A model generated the notes under the pieces. That model was not told where the DNA came from. It ran no database searches and worked only from the letters and a program-made list of their open reading frames with translations. DNA of 64,000 nt from Ochrovirga pacifica (GTDB lineage: Bacteria > Bacteroidota > Bacteroidia > Flavobacteriales > Flavobacteriaceae). A program made the translations under genes and the position numbers. Shown one piece after another: positions 18,413-26,089 of this stretch (the first letter of the stretch is position 1; every line of letters begins with the position of its first letter). The stretch lies in the NCBI RefSeq assembly GCF_000220525.1, contig NZ_AFPK01000014.1, positions 1-64,000 on the forward strand, given 5' to 3'.

Positions 18413-19498
18413 TTATTTTTCTATTTTTTTTGCTCCCATTCCCACCTGATCATGGATAAACTCACCATTTTTACAATAAACTGCCAATTCATTGGTAATA
18501 AATTGCTGTACGCTTTCTTTTTCATGTTCCGGATACAACACATGTACATTGGCACCCGCATCCAAGGTAAAACAAACTTTACTTCCTGTCCCATTTCTAA
18601 ACTCCCATATTTTGTTTATCACCTCCAAAGTATTGGGTTTCATCAAAATAAAGTAAGGTTGACTGGTCATCATCATGGCATGTAAGGTAAGTGCCTCACT
18701 TTCTACAAGCTGAATAAAATCATCAATAGCTCCTTGAGCAAAAATTTGTTTGATATTGGTAATGTTTTCTTGAGCCTGAGCAAAACGTTGTGGTGCAAAA
18801 GGATGTCCGTGCATTAATCCATGTCCTACGGTACTACTTACTTGTTTTTCTCCTTTATCGATGAGCAAAATCGTATCTTGGTAATTTTTAAAAACTGAAT
18901 CTACAACATCGGTAAATTCTACTCCATACAAATCTGAACTTTCTTGTATTTCAGGGTGATTTCCCCAAACCACCAATTCACCTTTTACACTTCTACAAGC
19001 ACTTCCTGAACCTAAACGAGCCAAAAATGAAGCTTTTTGATAGAAATAAGTCTCCGTTAAGGTTGGATTTAACTCTTTTTCCAAACTCATTAAACACAAA
19101 GCAATGGCACTCATACCACTAGCAGAAGAAGCAATTCCACTACTGTGTGGAAAAGAATTGGAAGATTCAATTACAAACTCGTAGTCTTTTAAGAAGGGTA
19201 AATACGTTGCTACTCTTTTGAAAAAAGTTTGAATTTTAGGTTTAAACGCTTCCTTTTTTTCTCCTTCAAAAATAACTTCAAAAACAAAATCGTCACTAGG
19301 AGTTTGTTTTTTTTCAAAACTCAAACTTGTAGTCGTATGGCAGTTGGAAAGCGTAAAACTGATAGAAGTATTTTCTGGCAACTGAGGTTCTCTTTTTCCC
19401 CAATATTTTACCAAAGCAATATTGCTTGGGGTTTGCCATGTTACTTTTCCTTTTTCTGTTGATGCTGTTAAACCATTCGGAATAAATTGCTGCTCCAT
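18413..19498 (-). CDS. mvaD: Diphosphomevalonate decarboxylase
   Basis: Makes isopentenyl diphosphate by ATP-dependent decarboxylation of mevalonate diphosphate. The 361-aa GHMP protein has the signature NIALVKYWGKREPQLPEN near residue 26, the ATP loop SFPHSSGIASSASGMSA, LGSGSACRSVKGELVVWG and the catalytic-aspartate region FTLDAGANVHVLYP. It heads a minus-strand unit mvaD - mevalonate kinase - UbiA - pseudouridine synthase. A TATATTTG element lies 20 nt upstream. Confidence 0.95.
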   Translation of the reverse strand: MEQQFIPNGLTASTEKGKVTWQTPSNIALVKYWGKREPQLPENTSISFTLSNCHTTTSLSFEKKQTPSDDFVFEVIFEGEKKEAFKPKIQTFFKRVATYLPFLKDYEFVIESSNSFPHSSGIASSASGMSAIALCLMSLEKELNPTLTETYFYQKASFLARLGSGSACRSVKGELVVWGNHPEIQESSDLYGVEFTDVVDSVFKNYQDTILLIDKGEKQVSSTVGHGLMHGHPFAPQRFAQAQENITNIKQIFAQGAIDDFIQLVESEALTLHAMMMTSQPYFILMKPNTLEVINKIWEFRNGTGSKVCFTLDAGANVHVLYPEHEKESVQQFITNELAVYCKNGEFIHDQVGMGAKKIEK

Positions 19499-19518
19499 AC
19501 TGCCTATTAATTTTAATG

Positions 19519-19526
19519 CAAATATA
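19519..19526 (-). promoter_or_regulatory. TATATTTG -10 element of the mvaD operon
   Basis: Perfect TAnnTTTG on the minus strand, 20 nt from the mvaD ATG; no good upstream TTTG. Confidence 0.5.
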
Positions 19527-19571
19527 CTTCTCTATTGATGGATAAAAAATTTTATTCCGTCCATTCCTTTT

Positions 19572-19579
19572 TATCTTTG
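19572..19579 (+). promoter_or_regulatory. TATCTTTG -10 element of the 78-aa gene
   Basis: TAnnTTTG ending 4 nt before the ATG at 19584, which would give an almost leaderless mRNA. It fixes the start codon, since no in-frame start further upstream would lie on this transcript. Confidence 0.5.
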
Positions 19580-19583
19580 CCCT

Positions 19584-19820
19584 ATGAGAAAAATAAAACT
19601 GATTTGGGATTTTAAAGGTCCTACAGGCTTAGGAACTGCCAAACACCACTGCATTCACTTAAAAGAATTTGCTGAAGCGGAACAACTAATCTATCACGAA
19701 ATAGACCATACCGAAGTAAACCAAATGTGGGCTACCGCTTTTATTGTTGTTGATGAAGCCGATATGAAAATTTATAGAGATGCTTTAAGACCTCATAGAG
19801 GGGAAATTGCTAATGGTTGA
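19584..19820 (+). CDS. Small conserved-looking protein of unknown function (78 aa)
   Basis: Not a family I can name. The 78-aa soluble protein has no signal peptide or membrane segment and is rich in charged residues and histidine (AKHHCIHLKEF, YHEIDHTEVNQMW). It reads as a real gene: normal codon use, a -10 element directly upstream and a terminator 60 bp downstream. Histidines and one cysteine could bind metal, but this is speculation. It is transcribed divergently from the mevalonate cluster. Confidence 0.7.
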   Translation: MRKIKLIWDFKGPTGLGTAKHHCIHLKEFAEAEQLIYHEIDHTEVNQMWATAFIVVDEADMKIYRDALRPHRGEIANG

Positions 19821-19878
19821 TGATTATGAAAAATCGTGAGTCTAAATTCCATAATCTTATCTAGAAATAGACGGATAA

Positions 19879-19912
19879 AAAAATACCAACTCCTAAAAAA
19901 GTTGGTATTTCC
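19879..19912 (+). terminator. Terminator of the 78-aa gene
   Basis: Stem AAATACCAACT/AGTTGGTATTT with an A-rich loop, short T-tract to the right and A-run to the left. Confidence 0.75.
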
Positions 19913-20018
19913 ATTATATACTCGCGTTTGGAAACGTATTTTATCATAAAGACTCTCTGCAAAGCTAAGCACCAGAGTATCTGATACTAAAAGGCTAAAA
20001 AAAACGCTATGTTATGTC

Positions 20019-20555
20019 TTACTTCGTCTTTTTTGACTTAGAAGAAGACAAAAACCAACTAGGTCTTATTCCCACCAACTCTAAAGTAAGCCTACAAGCT
20101 TCATAAAAATTATATTCCTTTTCTTTTGAGGGATTTGAAAGCCCATAAGAAACAAAAACCCTACTATCACCATATTTTATTGATACCAGTCTACCGTGAC
20201 CTAACATAAAAAAATGCCTTTTTATAGAATCGCTTTGAATTTCAAATAAATTTGTACAAACCTTAGAGAATTGTTTTTTAGAAACCCCAATGATAGTATC
20301 TGTTGTATAACTCTTATTCGGAAAATTATGGAAACATTTAACATTGGCTAAAACTGTATCTTTTTTAGGCATATAGTTTAGAATAATATCGACTTTATTG
20401 TATGAGTATAAACGAGAATTACTCATTTTAAAATGTACATCTTTAACTGTACCTTGTGAGGATTTTATCTCAACACCATTAATCTTAAATGACTGAGAAT
20501 GGGCTGTTTGTTTAAAAACAAAAACCAACACTAGTATAATCTTAATTATTTTCAT
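20019..20555 (-). CDS. Secreted protein of unknown function (178 aa)
   Basis: Unrecognised. An N-terminal signal peptide (hydrophobic KIILVLVFVFKQTAHSQS, predicted cleavage near residue 20) precedes a beta-rich, basic domain ending in a lysine/serine tail (SSSKSKKTK). Two cysteines (in VKCFHN and KVCTNL) could form a disulfide, and a third lies in EACRLT. It is downstream of the pentapeptide gene on the same strand but separated by 106 bp. Function unknown; periplasmic or secreted location is inferred from the signal peptide only. Confidence 0.65.
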   Translation of the reverse strand: MKIIKIILVLVFVFKQTAHSQSFKINGVEIKSSQGTVKDVHFKMSNSRLYSYNKVDIILNYMPKKDTVLANVKCFHNFPNKSYTTDTIIGVSKKQFSKVCTNLFEIQSDSIKRHFFMLGHGRLVSIKYGDSRVFVSYGLSNPSKEKEYNFYEACRLTLELVGIRPSWFLSSSKSKKTK

Positions 20556-20568
20556 ATAGTATCTTTAT

Positions 20569-20661
20569 TTATAATTCATTCATTTCATCTTCTGCATCCG
20601 CCTGTTCCAATTCTTCCAACTCTTCTAACTCCTCTTGTTCACATATTGCTTCATATGTCCG
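20569..20661 (-). other. In-frame acidic extension after the pentapeptide-protein stop codon
   Basis: Reading on in the pentapeptide-protein frame past its TAA gives about 30 codons that end in TAA, with a low-complexity acidic core (EQEELEELEELEQADAEDE). The DNA is a degenerate repeat of GAAGAGTTG-like units. It has no start codon of its own except a late ATG. It may be a former C-terminal tail cut off by a nonsense mutation, or repeat DNA that is coding by accident. Confidence 0.45.
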
Positions 20662-21231
20662 TTACCCTATAACTATTTCATAATCAACCAACAACCCCTT
20701 TACCTGCTCTAAAGAAAACTTAGCTCCCTTTATTTTATTTCTTTCCGGTGCTATTTGGTAATTAATTGCAGTTCTAAAATCTGCTTTTTCTAAAAAAGTA
20801 TTTTCAAAAATAGTTTTTGATAAATCACAATCAGCAAAGTTTGCCTTTTCTAAGTCTGCTTCTGTAAAATCTAAGTTCATTAGACTAGAACCTTTAAAAC
20901 TAGCTCCCTTTAATCTTACTTGGTAAAAAGAAGAATGATCTAACTGACAGTTTTCAAAATTGACCGAAAATCCAAAATCATTACATTCTTCAAAAGACAA
21001 ACCTAATAGTTTGCAGTTTTTAAAAGTAATGTTCTGAAAAGAGGTGTCTTTTATAGTAATGTTAGATAGATTACAATCCACAAACTCACAATCTACAAAA
21101 ATAATTTTATACAATCGATCCTGAGTAAAATCTACATTTATAAACGTACACTGTTCGTACTCTCCTTGTTCAAACTCACCCTTAACGTAGGTTTTGCTTT
21201 TTATGGTTATTTCATCAAAATATGCATCCAT
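20662..21231 (-). CDS. Pentapeptide-repeat protein (Qnr/McbG-like shape)
   Basis: A 189-aa protein consisting almost wholly of pentapeptide repeats A(D/N)LxX / xxFxx (FVDCEF VDCNLSN, FTEADLEKANFADCDL), which predict a right-handed quadrilateral beta-helix. The C-terminal part (ADFRTAINYQIAPERN, IKGAKFSLEQVKGLL) is shared by Qnr-like proteins that mimic DNA and protect gyrase, but many such proteins have other or unknown roles. Co-directional with the flavoprotein gene, 4 bp apart. After its TAA stop the same frame continues for about 30 acidic codons. Confidence 0.8.
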   Translation of the reverse strand: MDAYFDEITIKSKTYVKGEFEQGEYEQCTFINVDFTQDRLYKIIFVDCEFVDCNLSNITIKDTSFQNITFKNCKLLGLSFEECNDFGFSVNFENCQLDHSSFYQVRLKGASFKGSSLMNLDFTEADLEKANFADCDLSKTIFENTFLEKADFRTAINYQIAPERNKIKGAKFSLEQVKGLLVDYEIVIG

Positions 21232-21235
21232 AGTT

Positions 21236-22453
21236 TTAAGAATACGCTATCGTTTCAGAAATTACCCAACCACCCGTCCATGCATTCTGAAAATTGAAAC
21301 CTCCTGTAACTGCATCTATATTTAAGATTTCACCTGCAAAAAACAAATTTGGGTGTAGTTTACTTTCAAAACGTTTAAAGTTCACCTCTTTCAATTTAAC
21401 ACCTCCCGCAGTTACAAACTCATCTTTAAAAGTACTTTTTCCTTGTGCATGAAACACTGTATTCGTGAGTTTTTCTGCTAGCGCTTCAAGTTTTTTATTG
21501 GAAATATCTGCCCACTTAGTTTGTCCATTTATAGCACAAACCTCTAAAAATCGATGCCACAAACGTTTGCTGATAGTTTCAAAAGGGCTATACTTTTCTA
21601 TAATAGATTTTGCTTGTTTCTTTTTCATCTGAAACAATACATCTAAAGCATGTTGCCCGTTACAATTCAACCAATTTACTTTTACTTGGTATTGATAGTC
21701 TTTTTCTGCTAACAAAATAGCTCCAAAAGCCGACAACTTTAAAACTGCTGGCCCACTAGTTCCCCAATGTGTAATTAACAAAGGACCTGTACTTGTTAAC
21801 TTGGTATCTTTTATAGAAACCTCAACATTCTGAACGGAAACCCCTGGTAAATCTTGCAACAAAGGATCTTTGATGTTGAAGGTAAACAACGACGGAACTG
21901 GTTCCACAACATTGTGTTCTAAACTCGCTAACAACTTCCACATTTGTTTGCTACTTCCTGCCGTAATCACCAATTTATTACACTCAAATTCTGATTCTTT
22001 CGTACTTACTTTCCAAACATCTTCTATTTTATCAATAGCAGTCACTCCAGTATTTTTTAATACCTCAATCCCCAACTGATGGGTTGCATTTAGAAAGCAA
22101 TCTATAATAGACTGAGAAGAATTGGACTGAGGAAAAATTCTATTGTCTGCTTCAATTTTTAAAGGCACTCCATGATTTTCGAACCATTCCATAGTATCTC
22201 CTGTCATAAACTGATGGAAAGGCCCTAACAGCTCTCTTTTCCCTCTTGGGTAAAATTCGGTAAGTTCTTTAGGTTCAAAACAAGCGTGAGTAACGTTGCA
22301 ACGTCCACCTCCTGAAATCTTAACTTTTTGGAGTACTTCTTTCCCTTTTTCTAAAATAGCCACAGAAAGAGACTCGTTTTTCTCTTTGATGTTAATCGCT
22401 GTAAAAAATCCAGCTGCACCACCTCCTACTATTATTACATCGTATTGCTTCAT
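21236..22453 (-). CDS. HI0933-like NAD(P)/FAD-dependent oxidoreductase
   Basis: A 405-aa flavoprotein of the YhiN/BaiN group. The N-terminal Rossmann motif VIIVGGGAAGFFTAI is followed by the family hallmark KISGGGRCNVTH and the C-terminal FAD motif GEILNIDAVTGGFNFQNA. Physiological substrates of the family are mostly unknown. Its start codon directly abuts the stop of the upstream HAD gene, and the pentapeptide gene follows after 4 bp, so the three form an operon. Confidence 0.88.
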   Translation of the reverse strand: MKQYDVIIVGGGAAGFFTAINIKEKNESLSVAILEKGKEVLQKVKISGGGRCNVTHACFEPKELTEFYPRGKRELLGPFHQFMTGDTMEWFENHGVPLKIEADNRIFPQSNSSQSIIDCFLNATHQLGIEVLKNTGVTAIDKIEDVWKVSTKESEFECNKLVITAGSSKQMWKLLASLEHNVVEPVPSLFTFNIKDPLLQDLPGVSVQNVEVSIKDTKLTSTGPLLITHWGTSGPAVLKLSAFGAILLAEKDYQYQVKVNWLNCNGQHALDVLFQMKKKQAKSIIEKYSPFETISKRLWHRFLEVCAINGQTKWADISNKKLEALAEKLTNTVFHAQGKSTFKDEFVTAGGVKLKEVNFKRFESKLHPNLFFAGEILNIDAVTGGFNFQNAWTGGWVISETIAYS

Positions 22454-23119
22454 CTACTCTGATACTAATTCTTGATACGCTTCTAATAAAGTAGGAAAAA
22501 CTTTAACTGCACCGTTTGCTTTTAGTTCTTCTTCTGAATACTGAGTTAACAAACCAATAGCCACCATCCCTGTAGCAGCAGCAGCTTTAATCCCTGTTAA
22601 ACTATCTTCAAAAATTAGCGTTTCTTGAAAATCCTCTTCTTTTATTCCCAATCTCTCAGCTAAAGTCCAATAAGGAACAGGACTAGGTTTAGGCTCATCA
22701 AACTGATCTACTCCCATACAAACAGGAAAAGGAAGACCAGCGTGTTTTAAGGAGTTTTCTACAAAAGCCGTATAAGCATTACTAGCAATACCAAAAGGAA
22801 TATTGTTGGTTTCTAAAAAAGATTTTATTTCTTTTACTCCTGGCAATAAATCTGGAGGTAAGGCAGATGTTATCACATGCTTTTGCTTTAATGCGTTTAG
22901 GGCTTTGGCTTTAGAAGGATCTCCGCCATACTCTGCAAAGTATTGTGCAATTAAGTACGGAGCTTTTCCTGCGTGAGTTGCTTCTGGAAACGGACAAATT
23001 TCTTTAGAAAACAATTCACGAAAAGCAGAAGACCAAGCTCCATAATGACTTTTAAAACTATCGACTATTACACCATCAAAATCGAACAAGACGGCTTTTG
23101 GAAAAGGTATTTTTTTCAT
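22454..23119 (-). CDS. HAD-family phosphatase, beta-phosphoglucomutase-like
   Basis: A 221-aa HAD subfamily I protein. Motif I is FDFDGVIVDS (nucleophile and acid aspartates), motif II GIASNAY, the lysine of motif III lies around PKPSPVPYW, and motif IV is IFEDSLTGIKAA. A helical cap lies between residues 20 and 90. Sugar phosphate or phosphoglycolate-type substrates are typical; the exact one cannot be set. First gene of a three-gene operon, after the terminator of the oxidoreductase gene. Confidence 0.85.
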   Translation of the reverse strand: MKKIPFPKAVLFDFDGVIVDSFKSHYGAWSSAFRELFSKEICPFPEATHAGKAPYLIAQYFAEYGGDPSKAKALNALKQKHVITSALPPDLLPGVKEIKSFLETNNIPFGIASNAYTAFVENSLKHAGLPFPVCMGVDQFDEPKPSPVPYWTLAERLGIKEEDFQETLIFEDSLTGIKAAAATGMVAIGLLTQYSEEELKANGAVKVFPTLLEAYQELVSE

Positions 23120-23137
23120 TTTGTTATTTATACTTAA

Positions 23138-23171
23138 AAAAACAGCCTAAAAGAGTGTTCTTTTAGACTGT
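23138..23171 (-). terminator. Terminator of the mazG-like/oxidoreductase unit
   Basis: Hairpin ACAG-CCTAAAAGA / TCTTTTAG-ACTGT with a short loop, followed on the minus strand by seven T. Confidence 0.75.
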
Positions 23172-23176
23172 CTATT

Positions 23177-24490
23177 TTATTTTACAAACAATCGTTTTAG
23201 GTATTCATTTAAAAACTTTCCTTTGGGATCGAGTTGTTTTCTTATAGCTTCAAACTCATTCCACTTAGGATACATTTTGGACAACTCTTTGTTTTTTGCT
23301 TTAAATCTTTTGGCCCAATGAGGTTTTCCATCGTATTTCAAAAACACCTCTTCTATCAAATCAAATGCTTCGTAAGCATCGGCTGCTTCGGCATTTCTAC
23401 ACACACATCCCATAGTTACTACATCAGCATTGTATGCGTTGCTTAGCCAAACACCGTCCTTTTTTAAAAAACGTACATCCATAGGAATATGTGCATATGC
23501 ATTGTTAGCTTTATCATCTAACTTTTCTTTTAACTCAGCAAATAAAGTTTTAAACTTAGTATAATCAACAGTCCATTCTGCCAACTCCATAGTTCCCGCT
23601 CTAGATTTTGTTACGGTAGCATCGTACAAAGAACCTAAGTGCTCTTTTTTGGGTGTAAAAAACAGATGGTACAAAATTTTGTTGGCTCTAACAGTAAATC
23701 GTGGTTTTTTACTGGCTTTTTTATAAAGCATTTGAGACGTTTTTCTTCTATGTTTAAGATAACTTGGATACGCTTTTTCTTCTAGTTTAAAATCGTTTGC
23801 TACTTTCATTCCTAAAATAACATACCCATGATTGGTATGTGGAAGCCACAACACTCTAACAAAATCGTAGGTAGCTAAATACAAATCTAAGTTATTAACC
23901 CAATCTTTATCTTTCATGGGTTCTTCTTTTAGATGTAATTTGTAATCCGATTCACACTTAAAAGTAACTTCTGAAATAACCCCCAACATTCCTAACGAAA
24001 GTCGAACAGCTTCTATTTCATCATCTTCTTCGGTATATTCGTGCACCGTTCCATCTGCATGAATCATTCTAAATTTAGACACGTATTTAGCAAGAATATA
24101 TCCGTTGGTACCATGGGTTCCTGTGGCAAGGGCTCCTCCTACGGTAACTTTATCTATGTCTGGCAAACAGGGAATACACCATCCGCTTGCTCTTACTACA
24201 TTTAGTAGCTTTTCTAGTGTAGCTCCTGACTGAATGGTTACCTCTTTGGTTTGCATGTTTATTCTTACAATTTTATCATAAGTTGTAATATCAATCAAAG
24301 CACGAGTACCTGCACAGATGTCTGAAGATGAAAATCTATTTCCAAAAACTCGAACAGAATCGTGTTTAGAAACAGCTTTTATCAACTCTTGTTCTTTGGT
24401 AACTTTAACAATAGTTTCGTATGGATGCTGAACGTTTTTGTTCCAACTCACCCATTTTTTTTGTTTTTTTGGGGCTGTAATTTTTTTCAA
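23177..24490 (-). CDS. Aldonolactone oxidoreductase-like FAD protein (GLO/ALO family)
   Basis: A 437-aa VAO-type flavoprotein resembling L-gulono- or D-arabinono-1,4-lactone oxidase. The N-terminal FAD-binding half contains LPDIDKVTVGGALATGTHGTNG (cut here) and the C-terminal half the ALO motif PHWAK (His391, Trp392, Lys394). The place where oxidases carry the covalent-FAD histidine (GHSFS) reads GNRFS (50-54), so FAD is probably non-covalent, as in plant galactonolactone dehydrogenase. No signal peptide. It follows the MazG-like gene by 19 bp. Substrate not determinable. Confidence 0.8.
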   Translation of the reverse strand: MKKITAPKKQKKWVSWNKNVQHPYETIVKVTKEQELIKAVSKHDSVRVFGNRFSSSDICAGTRALIDITTYDKIVRINMQTKEVTIQSGATLEKLLNVVRASGWCIPCLPDIDKVTVGGALATGTHGTNGYILAKYVSKFRMIHADGTVHEYTEEDDEIEAVRLSLGMLGVISEVTFKCESDYKLHLKEEPMKDKDWVNNLDLYLATYDFVRVLWLPHTNHGYVILGMKVANDFKLEEKAYPSYLKHRRKTSQMLYKKASKKPRFTVRANKILYHLFFTPKKEHLGSLYDATVTKSRAGTMELAEWTVDYTKFKTLFAELKEKLDDKANNAYAHIPMDVRFLKKDGVWLSNAYNADVVTMGCVCRNAEAADAYEAFDLIEEVFLKYDGKPHWAKRFKAKNKELSKMYPKWNEFEAIRKQLDPKGKFLNEYLKRLFVK

Positions 24491-24509
24491 AACAGAGTTT
24501 TAAATCAAT

Positions 24510-24896
24510 TTATTTTTCCAGAATATCTGCAATATTAGGCTTAAAATAATTCGGTCCTTTTAGCACTTTACCATCTTCTCTGTAAATAGGTTCTCCATCT
24601 TCTCCTAACTTGCTCATATTGCTACGTTGTATTTCATTAAATACTTCTTCTATTTTGTCTTGCATACCATGTTCTATAATGGTTCCGCACAAAATATAAA
24701 GCATATCTCCCAAAGCATCTGCAACCTCTACCAAATCTCCTTTTTTTGCAGCCTCTAAATATTCTTTGTTTTCTTCGTCCATTAAATTGTATCGCAAGTC
24801 TATTTTATCGTTTCCTATTGCAGCAATGGGTTCTTTTTTATATCCCAACTTGTATGCAGTGTGAAATTCTTGAACAGCTTTGATTTTGTTTTTCAT
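24510..24896 (-). CDS. MazG-like / phosphoribosyl-ATP pyrophosphohydrolase superfamily protein
   Basis: A 128-aa all-alpha NTP pyrophosphohydrolase-like protein. The metal-binding pattern appears as DEENKEYLEA and, about 20 residues later, EVADALGDMLYILCG (E..D type), typical of the PRA-PH/MazG/dCTPase clan. It may cleave a nucleoside triphosphate or house-clean modified nucleotides; HisE is less likely because no his genes are near. Its ATG is 31 bp from the divergent small membrane gene. A TAGATTTG element lies 46 nt upstream. Confidence 0.78.
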   Translation of the reverse strand: MKNKIKAVQEFHTAYKLGYKKEPIAAIGNDKIDLRYNLMDEENKEYLEAAKKGDLVEVADALGDMLYILCGTIIEHGMQDKIEEVFNEIQRSNMSKLGEDGEPIYREDGKVLKGPNYFKPNIADILEK

Positions 24897-24912
24897 TTGT
24901 TTCGTAATTTTG
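24885..24912 (+). promoter_or_regulatory. Promoter of the 62-aa membrane protein gene
   Basis: TTG (24885-24887) and TAATTTTG (24905-24912) with 17 nt between them. The predicted start at about 24916 lies downstream of an alternative ATG at 24880, which favours the ATG at 24928. Confidence 0.6.
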
Positions 24913-24927
24913 AAAAAAATATTCTTT

Positions 24928-25116
24928 ATGTTTTCAACAGGACAAATCTACTTTGCCATATTTTTTGTTGTTGCCTTTACTGCTGCTATGATTTGGAGCT
25001 ATCGTAAAGATTTAAAACTTCATAAAATCCATTATAAAAATGCAGCTATTAAGGTATTTATAGCAGGTATTGCGGTAACCGTTGCGTTTATATTGATTCG
25101 AATTTCTCTGCACTAA
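24928..25116 (+). CDS. Small two-helix membrane protein (62 aa)
   Basis: A 62-aa protein with two hydrophobic segments (about 6-22 and 43-59) joined by a basic loop (SYRKDLKLHKIHYKN). The start at 24928 is chosen because the promoter lies inside the longer reading and because the longer form would overlap the divergent MazG-like gene. Function unknown; similar small proteins are common in flavobacteria. Its stop codon is 1 bp from the stop of the KirBac gene. Confidence 0.68.
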   Translation: MFSTGQIYFAIFFVVAFTAAMIWSYRKDLKLHKIHYKNAAIKVFIAGIAVTVAFILIRISLH

Positions 25117-25117
25117 A

Positions 25118-26032
25118 TTACATTTTTTCTATTTGATTTAAAGCATGATGATTTACAATCGTAAACCCATCATCATCAAATCGATATGACTCACCAAACT
25201 TGTAATTAATTTTCAACTGACTAAAATCGTACGAATGTAGTTGGTATAACTGCTGATTAAAAGCTTGCTCGTGGTATTTAAAAAGCAAGTAAATTTCAAC
25301 CTCTAGATTTTTTAATTCTTGATTGGTGTATTTTTTTAGTGGACTTTTGTCATCAAATTTATGAACTAATGTCCACATGGTAGGCAAATACATTACTTTA
25401 TTTCTTTGCAATTGTAAATCGTAAAACTGTCGTGTAAATTGACCTTCCGATTCTTTTTCAGTGATGGTAATTACAGCATTTAATTCTGGTTCTATCATCA
25501 AATTGGTTCTTTTGTTCATTACCCTAAACATTAAGGCTCTACTTTCTTCAAAATCTCTAACAACCAAGTGCTTTGAAAATCTAATTTTTGCCTTAGGCTT
25601 AGAAAAACGTCCGTACAACAATCCTGTAATAAACGAAAAAGACATTAAGCCCACCAAAGCCTCTAGAGAAGAAACATACCCTGCCCAAATTCCATTAGGT
25701 GCTATTGCTCCATAGCCCACTGTGGTAATGGTTTGAGCACTAAAGAAAAAGAGGTACGAAAAATCTTCCCATAAATTGCCCGTAGAAGACATAAAGTCCT
25801 GAACACCAATAGTCATATAAACAGCTGCAAATAGTATGTTGATTAGCAGATATCCCACCAAAACATAAAGCAAAAACAACCACCAAGAGACTCCTATTAA
25901 ATAAGTATATAAATCGTCTAAACTTTTAGGTTTATTGATGTGCTTTACGTTAGACTCTCCATTAACAATCATTCTTTGTGCCCCTTTGTTAGATTTGTAC
26001 CCAACTCCTGGATCTTTTAACTTGGTTGCCAT
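25118..26032 (-). CDS. Inward-rectifier-type potassium channel (KirBac-like)
   Basis: A 304-aa protein with two membrane helices (about 49-72 and 118-140) around a pore helix and the K+ selectivity filter TTVGYG (103-108), followed by a cytoplasmic beta-sandwich (residues about 150-300) typical of Kir channels. It probably acts as a tetramer in the inner membrane. It begins 20 bp past the terminator of the PPIase operon; no clear -10 element is seen, so its promoter is uncertain. Confidence 0.9.
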   Translation of the reverse strand: MATKLKDPGVGYKSNKGAQRMIVNGESNVKHINKPKSLDDLYTYLIGVSWWLFLLYVLVGYLLINILFAAVYMTIGVQDFMSSTGNLWEDFSYLFFFSAQTITTVGYGAIAPNGIWAGYVSSLEALVGLMSFSFITGLLYGRFSKPKAKIRFSKHLVVRDFEESRALMFRVMNKRTNLMIEPELNAVITITEKESEGQFTRQFYDLQLQRNKVMYLPTMWTLVHKFDDKSPLKKYTNQELKNLEVEIYLLFKYHEQAFNQQLYQLHSYDFSQLKINYKFGESYRFDDDGFTIVNHHALNQIEKM

Positions 26033-26051
26033 ACGTTGTTAATTTGCAGTT

Positions 26052-26083
26052 AAAAAAAACAGCCTTGAGATTACAAGGCTGTT
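26052..26083 (-). terminator. Terminator of the DUF493/PPIase operon
   Basis: Perfect 10-bp stem AACAGCCTTG/CAAGGCTGTT (26058-26067, 26074-26083) with a 6-nt loop and eight T on the minus strand. Confidence 0.88.
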
Positions 26084-26089
26084 GCTAAT

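Noticed and set aside
19913-20018. Weak hairpin after the secreted orphan gene (ACTCTG/CAGAG)
   Set aside because: Six pairs with a long loop and no adjoining T-run; not enough for a terminator call.
24880-24927. Longer N-terminus for the small membrane protein
   Set aside because: It would start inside the divergent MazG-like gene and upstream of the predicted transcription start.
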